Shown: piece by piece, positions 33,174 through 42,220 of the stretch
How the letters are laid out: each line of letters opens with the position of its first letter
Numbering within the stretch: position 1 is the first letter of the stretch
Translations under genes and position numbers: made by a program
Notes under the pieces: model-generated
What the model saw: only the letters and a program-made list of their open reading frames with translations
Database searches by the model: none
Told to the model about the DNA's origin: nothing
DNA from: Streptomyces sp. HPF1205
GTDB taxonomy: Bacteria > Actinomycetota > Actinomycetes > Streptomycetales > Streptomycetaceae
Direction: 5' to 3'
NCBI RefSeq assembly: GCF_020400825.1
Contig: NZ_JAINVH010000019.1
Location: forward strand, 81,292-145,291
Length of the DNA: 64,000 nt

Positions 33174-33215
33174 CGCCCCATCTCGTGGTCCCCGTCACAG
33201 CCGCTGAGGAGCGCA

Positions 33216-34802
33216 ATGTACGGACTCATCCCCGCCTCCGGGCGGCGCCGCCCAAGACTCACCCGTCCACGTCTGGCGGCCGCGGCGGCGGCCTGCGCCA
33301 TGCTGCTGGCAGGCTGCTCCGGCGGCGGGGCCGGTTCGCAGGCGAGTACCCAGCTGTCCCTCCAGTTCCCCGGCCCTCCCGTGAGCCTGGACCCGGCCAA
33401 GGCCGGCAACGGCGGTTCCACCGTCTTCGTCTCGCTCGCCTACGACCCGCTGATCTACCTGAGCGGCAACGGCCAGTTGGTGCCCGACCTGGCGACGAAG
33501 TGGGGCTTCACGGACGCCGGCAACAAGGTGTTCGAGCTGACGCTGCGGGACGGCGTGAAGTTCTCCGACGGTTCGGCGCTGAACGCCGCGGCGGCCGCCG
33601 CTTCCATGAACTACTTCCTCAAGGCCGGCGGCGGCCTGGTCGGCAAGGCCGGCCCCGTGGCGAAGATCGAGGCCGTCGCGCCGATGAGGATACGCATCAC
33701 CTACAAGGCGCCCACCCCGGAGGCGGCGACGACGCTGACCCAGTACAACGGGCTGGGCAACCTCATCGGGCCGAAGGGGCTCGCCGACCCCGGCTCGCTG
33801 CTCACCTCCAGCGACGGCACCGGCCAGTACATCTACGACGGTGCCACCTCGGTCAGCGGCAACCGGTACGTGTACAAGAAGAACCCGCACTACTTCCAGC
33901 CCGCCGCACAGCACTTCGGCTCCGCGGTCGTCCGCGTCATCAACAACCCCAACGCCGTACTCTCCGCGGCCCGGACGGGCCAGGTCCAGTTCGCCGCCGG
34001 CAGCGCGAGCACCGCCGCGGCGGCCAAGAGCGCGGGCCTGAAGATCGACGCCGCGCCGTTCTTCAACTGGTCACTCAACCTGGTCGACCGCCAGGGCACC
34101 GTCGCCCCCGCCCTCGCCGACGTACGGGTGCGCCAGGCGATCGCGCTGGCCTTCGACCGCCCGGCCATCGCCAAGGCGATGGCCGGCCCCTACGCCGCCG
34201 GCAGCAACCAGGTGCTGCTTCCGGGCACCGACGGCTACGACAAGAACATCGGCTACGGCTACGACGTGGCGAAGGCGAAGTCCCTGCTGGCCGCGGCCGG
34301 TTACGCCAAGGGCATCAAGCTCACGGTTCTGACGGAGTCGCTCCTCGACGTCAACAACACCTACTCCCAGGCCATCGCCAACGCGCTGCAGGCCATCGGC
34401 ATCGACGTCACGCTGAAGGTGCAGACCACGGGCATCGCCCAGTTCGCCGGCGACGCCCTGTCGAAGAAGTACGCCGCCATCATCTTCCCCACCGCCGGAG
34501 CCACCATGTCCGAGCTCGACGGGCAGATCATGAGCGGCCTGTTCAACCCCTTCAACTCCTCCGACAGCCAACTGGATTCGATCCTGCGGCAGGCCGCGGC
34601 GGCGACCGACCGCCAGACCCGCACGGCGCAGTACCAGAAGGCGTCCAAGCGGCTGGAAGACCTCGCCTGGACCGTGCCGATCTTCAGCACCCAGAGCATC
34701 GCGTACTCGGCGGCCGGCCTCCAGAACGTCCAGCTGTCCGTCCTCAATCCCAACCCCATGCCCGTGGGCCCCACCGCCGACCTCTCCTGGCGGCTGAAGT
34801 GA
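33216..34802 (+). CDS. Oligopeptide/opine-type ABC transporter, substrate-binding lipoprotein
   Basis: A 528-residue extracytoplasmic solute-binding protein family 5 (DppA/OppA type). The lipobox LLAGC places the lipidated cysteine near residue 34. PPVSLDPAKAGNGGSTVFVSLAYDPLIY and LTLRDGVKFSDGSALNAAAAAASMNYF are the family's N-terminal landmarks. Such proteins bind peptides, opines, nickel complexes or aromatic glycosides. It is the first gene of a ten-gene operon that ends at 45882, so it defines the imported substrate, which remains unknown. GAGGAG lies upstream of ATG 33216. Confidence 0.85.
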   Translation: MYGLIPASGRRRPRLTRPRLAAAAAACAMLLAGCSGGGAGSQASTQLSLQFPGPPVSLDPAKAGNGGSTVFVSLAYDPLIYLSGNGQLVPDLATKWGFTDAGNKVFELTLRDGVKFSDGSALNAAAAAASMNYFLKAGGGLVGKAGPVAKIEAVAPMRIRITYKAPTPEAATTLTQYNGLGNLIGPKGLADPGSLLTSSDGTGQYIYDGATSVSGNRYVYKKNPHYFQPAAQHFGSAVVRVINNPNAVLSAARTGQVQFAAGSASTAAAAKSAGLKIDAAPFFNWSLNLVDRQGTVAPALADVRVRQAIALAFDRPAIAKAMAGPYAAGSNQVLLPGTDGYDKNIGYGYDVAKAKSLLAAAGYAKGIKLTVLTESLLDVNNTYSQAIANALQAIGIDVTLKVQTTGIAQFAGDALSKKYAAIIFPTAGATMSELDGQIMSGLFNPFNSSDSQLDSILRQAAAATDRQTRTAQYQKASKRLEDLAWTVPIFSTQSIAYSAAGLQNVQLSVLNPNPMPVGPTADLSWRLK

Positions 34803-34842
34803 CCCGCGCCGCCCCACGGCACACAGGAACCGGAGGTGCAGC

Positions 34843-35784
34843 GTGCTGCGGCTGATCGGTCATCGCCTCCTGATGTCCATCCCCCTCCTGCTGATCGTGT
34901 CCCTGATCGTCTTCGCCCTGGAGGCGATCGTGCCGGGCGACGCGGCCCGCACCATCCTCGGGGAGAACGCGACGGACCAGAGCCTGGCCGCCTTGCGCGG
35001 CCAACTCGGACTGAACGACCCGTGGCTCGTGCGTTACGGCCACTGGCTGCTCGGCGCCGTCCACGGCAACCTGGGGACGTCGATCATCAGCGGTGTGGAC
35101 GTGCGGTCCAGCCTGAACGGCCGGCTCGGTGTCACCCTGTCGCTGCTGGTGCCGAGCATGCTGCTGAGCGCCGTCGCGGGTATCGCACTGGGCTTCGCCA
35201 GCGCGGTGCGCGGCGGCGCGCTGGGGCGGTTCATCGACGTGGTGTCCCTGCTCGGCTTCGCCCTGCCGAGCTTCTGGATCGCGCTGCTGCTGGTCACCTT
35301 CTTCGCGGTGAAGCTCGACCTGCTGCCGGCCACCGGCTACCAGGACTTCGCGTCGTCCCCCGCGGGATGGCTGAAGTCGATCGCCCTGCCGGTGCTGGCG
35401 CTGAGCCTGCAGGGCATCACCTCGGTCGCCAAGCAGACCCGCGACTGCGTGATGGAGGTGCTGGAGACCGACTACGTGAAGTTCCTGCGGGCCAACGGCG
35501 TCCATGAGCGGTCCGTGCGCTACCGGCACGTGCTGCGCAACGCCGCGATCCCCGTGGTGACCTCGCTCGGACTGGTCTCGATCGGCATGCTCAGCGGAAC
35601 GGTGTTCATCGAGAACGTCTTCGTCCTCCCCGGTCTCGGTTCGCTCGCCACCCAGGCCACGCTCGACCACGACGTACCGGTGATCCTCGGCGTGGGTGTC
35701 TTCTTCACCCTCGCGGTGATCGTCATCAATCTCGTGATCGACCTCGCCTACGGTCTGCTCAACCCGAAGGTCCGTGTCTCATGA
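34843..35784 (+). CDS. ABC transporter permease, DppB type
   Basis: A 313-residue inner-membrane permease with six predicted helices and a long loop after helix 1 that carries the GLNDPWLVRYGHWL region typical of DppB. The EAA motif region reads DYVKFLRANGVHERSVRYRHVLRNA. The GTG start at 34843 has GGAGG upstream. The end overlaps the fused permease-ATPase gene by ATGA. Confidence 0.88.
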   Translation: MLRLIGHRLLMSIPLLLIVSLIVFALEAIVPGDAARTILGENATDQSLAALRGQLGLNDPWLVRYGHWLLGAVHGNLGTSIISGVDVRSSLNGRLGVTLSLLVPSMLLSAVAGIALGFASAVRGGALGRFIDVVSLLGFALPSFWIALLLVTFFAVKLDLLPATGYQDFASSPAGWLKSIALPVLALSLQGITSVAKQTRDCVMEVLETDYVKFLRANGVHERSVRYRHVLRNAAIPVVTSLGLVSIGMLSGTVFIENVFVLPGLGSLATQATLDHDVPVILGVGVFFTLAVIVINLVIDLAYGLLNPKVRVS

Positions 35785-37685
35785 CGACGCCGATCGCCCC
35801 TGCCGCCGCGAAGCGCGGCGTCGTCCGCTCGGTGCTGGCCACCGGACGCGGCCGGATCACCGGGGGCTTCCTGCTGCTGCTGTGCGTGTGCTGTCTGCTC
35901 GCCCCGGTCCTCGCGCCGGCCGACCCGCTCCACCAGGACCTGCGGCACATCCTCCAACAGCCCTCCGGAGCGCACTGGCTGGGCACCGACAGCCTCGGCC
36001 GGGACGTGCTGAGCCGGCTGCTGTACGGCGGCCGGTCGTCCATCGTCGGCGTCCTGGAGGGAGTGGCCGCGCACTTGGTGGTCGCCGTGCCGCTCGGTGT
36101 CGCCACCGGTTACCTGGGGGGCTGGTTCGACCGGCTCGTCATGCGGGTCGCCGACATCGTGATGTCGGTGCCGATCATCGTGATCCTGCTGGCCATCCTC
36201 TCCATCTTCAACCGTTCCATCACAGCCGCGATGATCACCTTCGGGGTACTCGGCGCCTCGGGCACCATGCGCATCGTGCGCGGCGCCGCGATGGCGGTCC
36301 GGCAGGAACTCTACGTCTCCGCTGCGGAGTTGCTCGGGCTGAGCCGCGCACAGATCGTCTTCCGGCACATCCTCCCCCGCTGCCGTGGCGTCGTCATCGT
36401 GCAGACCTCGCTCTTCGCGGCGGTCGCCATCGTCGTCCAGACCGGTCTGACCTTCCTCGGGCTCGGCCCGCCGCCGCCCGCCGCGACCTGGGGCGGCATG
36501 GTCAACGAGGCGTCGACGACCATGACCACCGCGCCCTGGCTGCTCGTCCCCGCGGGGGGTCTGATCGCCCTGACCGTGCTCGCCCTCGGCATCCTGGGCG
36601 ACACCGTGCGGGACGTCACCGCGCAGAGCCACACCTCTTCCGGCGGCCTGCGGGCCGCACCCGCGAAGCGGCGCGCCGGGGCGCCCCCGGCTCCCGTGCC
36701 CGAGGGGACCGCGCTGCTGTCCGTCCGGGACCTCGGCGTCTCCTTCCTCACCCCGCGGGGCGAGACGGAGGTACTCACCGGCGTCGGCTTCGACCTGGCC
36801 GCGGGGCAGACCCTCGGGCTCGTCGGCGAGTCCGGCAGCGGCAAGTCCGTCACCGCCCGGGCCATCCTCGGTCTGCTGGAGGCCAACGGCACGGTCACCG
36901 GCGGCTCGGTGATCTTCGACGGACGGGACCTGACCCGGGCGAGCCGCAAGGAACTGGCCGCCCTGCGCGGCACCCGGATCGCGCTCATCTCGCAGGAGCC
37001 CATGCTCGCCCTCGACCCCTCCTTCCGGATCGGGGCGCAGCTTTCGGAGATCGTGCGGTCCCACTCCCCACTGTCGCGCGAGGCGGCGCGGCGCCGGGTG
37101 CTCGACCTGCTGCGGATGGTCGAACTCCCCGACCCCGAGGAGATGGCGAAGCGCTACCCGTTCCAGATCTCCGGCGGCATGGCCCAGCGTGTCGCCATCG
37201 CGGCCGCGCTGGCGGGCTCTCCCGACCTGCTCATCGCCGACGAACCCACCACCGCCCTCGACGTCACCGTGCAGGCGGACATCCTGGCCCTGCTGCGCCG
37301 CCTCCAGCGCGAGACCGGCATGGCCATCCTGCTCGTCACCCACGACTGGGGCGTCGTCGCGGACATCTGCACCCACGTGGCGGTCATGTACGCGGGCCAG
37401 GTCGTGGAAACGGCCCCCGTCGAACAGGTCTTCGGCGCCGCCGCCCACCCGTACACCGCCGCGCTGATGGCCACCAGCCCCGAGAACGCCCCGCGGCGCA
37501 CCCCCATCGCCGCCATCGCCGGAGCCGTGCCGCCGCCCGGCAGCCGGTCCGGCGGCTGCCGCTTCGCGGACCGGTGCGCGCTGTCCACGCAGGACTGCGC
37601 GCACAAGGACGTCCCGCTGATCCGACTGAACGAGGAACGTGCCAGCCGATGCATCCCCACCGAGCGACTCCAGGTGCGGCCGTGA
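35781..37685 (+). CDS. Fused ABC permease (DppC type) and ATPase (DppD type)
   Basis: A 634-residue fusion. Residues 1-280 are a DppC permease with the N-terminal HWLGTDSLGRDVLSRLLYGGRSS motif and an EAA loop (ELLGLSRAQIVFRHILPRCRG). After a 25-residue Ala/Pro linker, residues about 305-634 form a DppD ATPase: Walker A GESGSGKS, a signature of ISGGMAQR rather than LSGGQ, Walker B LLIADEP, and the C-terminal cysteine cluster found in DppD/DppF (CRFADRC, CAHKDV). Permease and ATPase are normally separate genes; the reading frame is continuous here, so the fusion is genuine unless the sequence is wrong. Confidence 0.85.
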   Translation: MTTPIAPAAAKRGVVRSVLATGRGRITGGFLLLLCVCCLLAPVLAPADPLHQDLRHILQQPSGAHWLGTDSLGRDVLSRLLYGGRSSIVGVLEGVAAHLVVAVPLGVATGYLGGWFDRLVMRVADIVMSVPIIVILLAILSIFNRSITAAMITFGVLGASGTMRIVRGAAMAVRQELYVSAAELLGLSRAQIVFRHILPRCRGVVIVQTSLFAAVAIVVQTGLTFLGLGPPPPAATWGGMVNEASTTMTTAPWLLVPAGGLIALTVLALGILGDTVRDVTAQSHTSSGGLRAAPAKRRAGAPPAPVPEGTALLSVRDLGVSFLTPRGETEVLTGVGFDLAAGQTLGLVGESGSGKSVTARAILGLLEANGTVTGGSVIFDGRDLTRASRKELAALRGTRIALISQEPMLALDPSFRIGAQLSEIVRSHSPLSREAARRRVLDLLRMVELPDPEEMAKRYPFQISGGMAQRVAIAAALAGSPDLLIADEPTTALDVTVQADILALLRRLQRETGMAILLVTHDWGVVADICTHVAVMYAGQVVETAPVEQVFGAAAHPYTAALMATSPENAPRRTPIAAIAGAVPPPGSRSGGCRFADRCALSTQDCAHKDVPLIRLNEERASRCIPTERLQVRP

Positions 37686-38734
37686 AGGGCGCCGCGAGGG
37701 CCGACGAGCCGGCCGAACTCGTCGTCACCGACCTCGTCGTGGACTACCCGATCGGCAGGCGCCGGCACCGCCGGGCGGTGGACGGAGTGAGTCTGGGCGT
37801 CCCCGCCGGCCGCGCGGTCGGCCTCGTCGGCGAGTCCGGATCGGGCAAGTCCACTCTCGCCAAGGCCGTTCTCGGCATGGCCCCCGTCAGCGCCGGCCAG
37901 GTCACCTACGGCGGGAAGCGGCTGAACGACCTGGGCCGCGGCGCACGGCCGCAGGAGATCCAGGTCGTCTTCCAGGACCCGTACAGCTCCCTGGACCCGA
38001 CCAAGACCATCGGCTACACCCTCCAGGAGCCGCTGCGCGCGCAGTCCGCCCGCACCGGCCGCTCCCTGCCGGCAGCCGCCCGCGAGGAACTCGTACGCGC
38101 CATGCTGACCAAGGTCGGTCTGCCCGCCGAGGCGGCCGACCGCTACCCCGCCCAGTTCTCCGGCGGACAGCGGCAGCGCGTCTCCATCGCCCGCGCGCTC
38201 ATCCTGGAACCCCGGCTCGTGATCTGCGACGAAGCCGTCAGCGCGCTCGACCTGTCGATCCAGGCGCAGATCCTCAACCTGCTGCTGGAGCTCCAGCAGG
38301 ACCTCGGCCTGTCCCTGCTGTTCATCACGCACGACCTGTCCGTCGTCAACCACATCGCCGAGGATCTCGTCGTCCTCTTCCGCGGCCGGGTCATGGAGAC
38401 CGGGCCCGCCGAGCGGGTCCACCGGCAGCCGCAGCACCCCTACACGCGGCAACTGGTCGTGTCGGCGCCCTTGCAGGACCTCGACCGGCAGCGGGCCCGC
38501 CGCGAGCGGCGCGAGGCCCTGGCCCTGCCGCCGGCCAGGCAGGCCCCGCTGGGCGAGTCCTGCCCCTTCGCGCACCGCTGCGCTTTCGCCGTCGACCGGT
38601 GCCGCAGCGAGCGGCCCCTGCTGCGCGCCGCGCCCCTGGGCGGCCAGGTGGCCTGCCACCGCGCGGAGGACCTGCCGCCCTGGTCCGAGGACCTCACGCA
38701 CCCCCACGAGGCCACCGGGAGCACCGCGCCATGA
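37682..38734 (+). CDS. ABC transporter ATPase, DppF type
   Basis: A 350-residue second ATPase of the importer: Walker A GESGSGKST, Q-loop in QVVFQDPYSSLDPT, signature FSGGQRQR, Walker B LVICDEAVSALD, and a C-terminal cysteine motif CPFAHRCAFAVDRC typical of oligopeptide/dipeptide ATPases. The chosen GTG (37682) overlaps the previous stop as GTGA; an ATG at 37649 would add 11 residues. The stop overlaps the next ORF by ATGA. Confidence 0.85.
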   Translation: MKGAARADEPAELVVTDLVVDYPIGRRRHRRAVDGVSLGVPAGRAVGLVGESGSGKSTLAKAVLGMAPVSAGQVTYGGKRLNDLGRGARPQEIQVVFQDPYSSLDPTKTIGYTLQEPLRAQSARTGRSLPAAAREELVRAMLTKVGLPAEAADRYPAQFSGGQRQRVSIARALILEPRLVICDEAVSALDLSIQAQILNLLLELQQDLGLSLLFITHDLSVVNHIAEDLVVLFRGRVMETGPAERVHRQPQHPYTRQLVVSAPLQDLDRQRARRERREALALPPARQAPLGESCPFAHRCAFAVDRCRSERPLLRAAPLGGQVACHRAEDLPPWSEDLTHPHEATGSTAP

Positions 38735-40245
38735 CCCTGCACCACCTGCGTGAACTGGACGTCGCCCCCGCCTCGCCACCGCTGGGCACCAGCCGTCTGC
38801 CCGCGGACGGCGTCGGTGTCGACCTCGGGCCCCTCGGCTACCGGGAGCGCGAGTTCCTCGCCGCCGGCACGGCGGGCGAATACCGCCACCGCGACGGCGT
38901 GCTGGAGCAGACCGGTGAACAGCCCTACGTCACCCGCGTCCTGGTCCGCACGCCGCCCGCCGAGCGCTTCAACGGCGTCGTCCTCGCCGAACCGCTGCAC
39001 CCCGACTACGACACCGCGCTCACCTGGCAGACGGCACACCCCTGGATCACCGACACCGGCGCCGCCTGGGTGGGCATCACCCAGGACCACCGGATGGCGG
39101 GCGTCATGCGGGAGGCGTTCGACACCGACCGCTACGGGGAGCTGTCGATCCCCGCCGCGGGTCTGCGCTGGGACGTCGTCGGCGGGATCCTCGCCGCCCT
39201 GCGCACCCCCGGACGCAGCGCCCTGGCGGACCTCGCCGACCGGGTGCGCCACGTGTATCTGTCGGGCTGGTCGAACACGGGCAGCTTCTGCCGGGTGTTC
39301 CTGCGGGACGGCTTCCACGAGCGGCACCGACTCGCCGGCGGGGCACCGGCCGTCGACGGATATCTCATCGGCATCTCCTCCGGGGCCGCCGGCGCCGCGG
39401 GCTATCCGCCGCTGTCCGACGGCTCCGAGGTGCTGCCGGCCGACGATCCGCGGCGCACCATCGGCCCCGCCGACGTACCCGTCCTCGAAGTGCTCAGCGA
39501 ACTGGAGAGCGAGACCCACGGCCCGGCGCTGCGCGAGGACAGCGACGCCCCCGGCGACCGCTACCGCCTCTACCAGGTCGCCGGCACCTCCCACGACAAC
39601 CCGAACCTGTGGCCGGTGCTGACCAACCGCACCCAGTTCCGCCGCCGCGGCCACGACGTGCCCGTCCGGCGCATCGTCGAGCGGCTCAGCGACGCCCGTC
39701 TGGACGCCGTGGCACGTGCCGCGTACGCCCTGCTGCACCGCTGGGCGTCCACCGGCGCCCCGCCCCCGCGCGTGGAGCGCTTCCTCTTCACCGGCCCGGA
39801 GGGACCCGCGGGCGTGCCGGAACTGGCCCGCGACGGGCACGGCAACGTCCTTGGCGGTGTCCGCACCCCATGGGTCGAGGCACCGGTCGCGGCCTACCAC
39901 CCGCACAGCACGCCGGTGCCCGGATACTGCGCGCCCTCACCGTGGGCCCCCATGGGCACCCCGGAGATGGTCGCCTGGCTGATCGGCCACATGACGCCGC
40001 TGCCCGCCGCGCAACTGCGCGCCCTCTACCCGACCCGGCAGGACTACCTGGACCGGTACGAGGCCGCGTGCGCGCGGCTGACCGGCCGGGGACTGCTCCT
40101 CGAACGCGACGCGCGGCTGCTGCTGAGCAGGGCCCGCGACCGCTCCCTCCCCCACCTGCCCGCCGGTCCCGCGCCGTCACCGCCCGTACCGCACGACAAG
40201 GGCGCCGGTGCTCCGGCGTCCTCGGAGAAAGGACCCCGCTCGTGA
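38731..40245 (+). CDS. Large alpha/beta hydrolase-domain protein
   Basis: A 504-residue protein that resembles the alpha/beta hydrolase domain 10 family. LSGWSNTGSFCRVFLRDGF (about 175-193) looks like the nucleophile region with serine in GWSNTG rather than the common GxSxG. VAGTSHDNPNLWP and APSPWAPMG are further conserved-looking segments. There is no signal peptide, so it acts in the cytoplasm. The substrate is unknown. In this operon it may hydrolyse an ester, lactone or amide of the imported compound. Confidence 0.65.
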   Translation: MTLHHLRELDVAPASPPLGTSRLPADGVGVDLGPLGYREREFLAAGTAGEYRHRDGVLEQTGEQPYVTRVLVRTPPAERFNGVVLAEPLHPDYDTALTWQTAHPWITDTGAAWVGITQDHRMAGVMREAFDTDRYGELSIPAAGLRWDVVGGILAALRTPGRSALADLADRVRHVYLSGWSNTGSFCRVFLRDGFHERHRLAGGAPAVDGYLIGISSGAAGAAGYPPLSDGSEVLPADDPRRTIGPADVPVLEVLSELESETHGPALREDSDAPGDRYRLYQVAGTSHDNPNLWPVLTNRTQFRRRGHDVPVRRIVERLSDARLDAVARAAYALLHRWASTGAPPPRVERFLFTGPEGPAGVPELARDGHGNVLGGVRTPWVEAPVAAYHPHSTPVPGYCAPSPWAPMGTPEMVAWLIGHMTPLPAAQLRALYPTRQDYLDRYEAACARLTGRGLLLERDARLLLSRARDRSLPHLPAGPAPSPPVPHDKGAGAPASSEKGPRS

Positions 40246-41090
40246 CCACCTTGGCCCTCGACGGTGCCGATGTCTGGTTCGAACAGCACGGCACCGGCGG
40301 TGACGTCGTCATCTCCAGCGCCTCCGGCTTCGGGCCGTACCCGGCGATCCTCGCCGAGGACCCGTACCGTTGCACGGTCGTCACGGTGCAGGCGCGCGGC
40401 TTCGGCCGCTCCACCCACCTGACCCGGCCGCCGGCCGCCGGCTGGCTCGACCAGTGGGGCGACGACGTGCTGTCGGTCGCCGACCACCTCGGCATCGACA
40501 CCTTCGTCTACACCGGCGTCTCGCACGGCGCCGGTATCGGCTGGCACCTCGCCCACCGCCGGCCCGAGCGGCTGCGGGCCCTCATCAGTGTCGTCGGCAC
40601 ACCGCACGACCGGTCCGGGGACACCTCGTCCTCGGCCGGCCGCAGGCGGATCGTCGAGGGGCGCCGCGATCCGGCGGTCGTCAGGGAACAGCTCGGCATC
40701 ATCGGTGGCCGCACCGAGGGCGAGGAACGGCTGCGTACGCGGGAGCAGACCCTGCGCCGGCTGGTCAGCCACCACCTGGCGTACACGGAGGAGGAGGCGC
40801 TGGTGAACCAGGGCATGCCCTTCCCTCAGGCGACCTCGAACGAGGAACTCGCGGAGATCCTGAGCACCATCGAGGTGCCCGTGCTGTCCCTGGCGGGGCT
40901 GCGCGACGGCGTCATCTCGCCGCGCTCGGCGTTGCGCGCCGCGACCGCCGTACCGCACAGCAAGACCGTGCTGTTCGAGGACGAGGGCCACTTCATGGCG
41001 GAGGAACGCCCGCGGCGGCTGGCCCGCGAGGTGCGGGTCTTCCTCGACGAACTGGCCGACTACGAGACCAACGGAGGTCAGTGGCGATGA
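40242..41090 (+). CDS. Alpha/beta hydrolase
   Basis: A 282-residue classical alpha/beta hydrolase. The nucleophile elbow is GVSHGAG (about residue 92), with the acid in LAGLRDGVISP and the histidine in EDEGHFMAEE near the C-terminus. It resembles small esterases and C-C hydrolases but no closer specificity can be given. The GTG start overlaps the previous stop (GTGA) and the stop overlaps the CapA-like gene (ATGA). Confidence 0.78.
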   Translation: MTTLALDGADVWFEQHGTGGDVVISSASGFGPYPAILAEDPYRCTVVTVQARGFGRSTHLTRPPAAGWLDQWGDDVLSVADHLGIDTFVYTGVSHGAGIGWHLAHRRPERLRALISVVGTPHDRSGDTSSSAGRRRIVEGRRDPAVVREQLGIIGGRTEGEERLRTREQTLRRLVSHHLAYTEEEALVNQGMPFPQATSNEELAEILSTIEVPVLSLAGLRDGVISPRSALRAATAVPHSKTVLFEDEGHFMAEERPRRLAREVRVFLDELADYETNGGQWR

Positions 41091-42220
41091 CGACACTCCT
41101 GGCCGTCGGCGACCTCGTCCTCGACGAGCCCGACCCGGACTCGTTCTTCGAGCCCAGCCGCCGCACCCTGCACGGCGGGGACGTCGTCATCGGACACGTG
41201 GAGGTGCCGCACTCGACCACCACCCTCCAGACGAGTACGGACGTCCCCGCGCCACCCGCCGATCCCGCGGCTCTGGGCGCCGTGGCCCGGGCGGGCTTCT
41301 CCGTGGTGACACTGGCCGGCAACCACATCGCCGACGCGGGTCCCGACGGTGTGCTCGACACGCTGCGGCACGCCCGTGAACACGGCCTGGCCACCGCCGG
41401 TGCCGGTGCGTCGCTCGCCGAGGCCCGGCAGCCGGCCGTGGTCCGCGCCGGGAACCACACGGTGGCGGTGCTCAGCTACAACTGCGTCGGTCCGCGCGAG
41501 AGCTGGGCGACGTCGGCCAAGCCCGGCTGCGCCTACGTCCACGTCCTGACCCACTACGAACTGGACCACGCGAGCCCCGGCGGCCCGCCGAACATCTACA
41601 CCTTCGCCGAGCCCGGCAGCCTCGACGCCATGCGGCAGGACATCGCGGCCGCCCTGGAACGGGCGGATGTCGTCGTGGTCGGGCTGCACAAGGGAATCGG
41701 TCACACCCCGGCCGTGCTCGCCATGTACGAGCGGCCCCTGGCGCAGGCCGCGATCGACGCGGGGGCGCACGCGGTCTTCGCCCACCACGCGCACATCATG
41801 CGCGGTATCGAGATCCACCGCGGCCGGCCCATCTACCACGGCTTGGGCAACTTCGTGACCGTCACCCGCGCCCTCAACGCCACCGATGACAACGACAGCC
41901 CGGAGCGCCGGGCGTGGGCCCGGCGCCGGGTCGAGCTGTACGGCTTCGCCCCGGACCCGGACATGCCGTACTACCCCTTCCACCCGGAGTCCAGGAACAC
42001 GGTCGTCGCCTCGGTGGAGGTCGACGGCGGGGAGGTGCGCGCCCGGCTGCTGCCGTGCCGCATCGACGACCGGGGCCGGCCGGTACCGGTGACCCGGACC
42101 TCGGGCGGCGAGGAAGTCGTCGCCTACGTCCGCGACATCAGCCGCAGGGCCGGGCTGGACACCCGCTTCGACTGGAGCGGCGACGACATCGTGACCATCA
42201 CACAGGGAGAACAGCGGTGA
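41087..42220 (+). CDS. CapA-like metallophosphatase-fold protein in a catabolic operon
   Basis: A 377-residue protein of the CapA/PgsA family, with the metallophosphatase-like motifs GDLVLDEP near the start, GNHIAD near residue 75, LHKGIGH and the HHAHIMRGIEIHRGRPIYHGLGNF motif with clustered histidines around residue 225. CapA is associated with poly-gamma-glutamate synthesis, but here there is no signal peptide or membrane anchor. The gene lies inside a CoA-dependent catabolic operon. It may hydrolyse a phosphoester or amide of the pathway; its real reaction is unknown. Confidence 0.7.
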   Translation: MTTLLAVGDLVLDEPDPDSFFEPSRRTLHGGDVVIGHVEVPHSTTTLQTSTDVPAPPADPAALGAVARAGFSVVTLAGNHIADAGPDGVLDTLRHAREHGLATAGAGASLAEARQPAVVRAGNHTVAVLSYNCVGPRESWATSAKPGCAYVHVLTHYELDHASPGGPPNIYTFAEPGSLDAMRQDIAAALERADVVVVGLHKGIGHTPAVLAMYERPLAQAAIDAGAHAVFAHHAHIMRGIEIHRGRPIYHGLGNFVTVTRALNATDDNDSPERRAWARRRVELYGFAPDPDMPYYPFHPESRNTVVASVEVDGGEVRARLLPCRIDDRGRPVPVTRTSGGEEVVAYVRDISRRAGLDTRFDWSGDDIVTITQGEQR

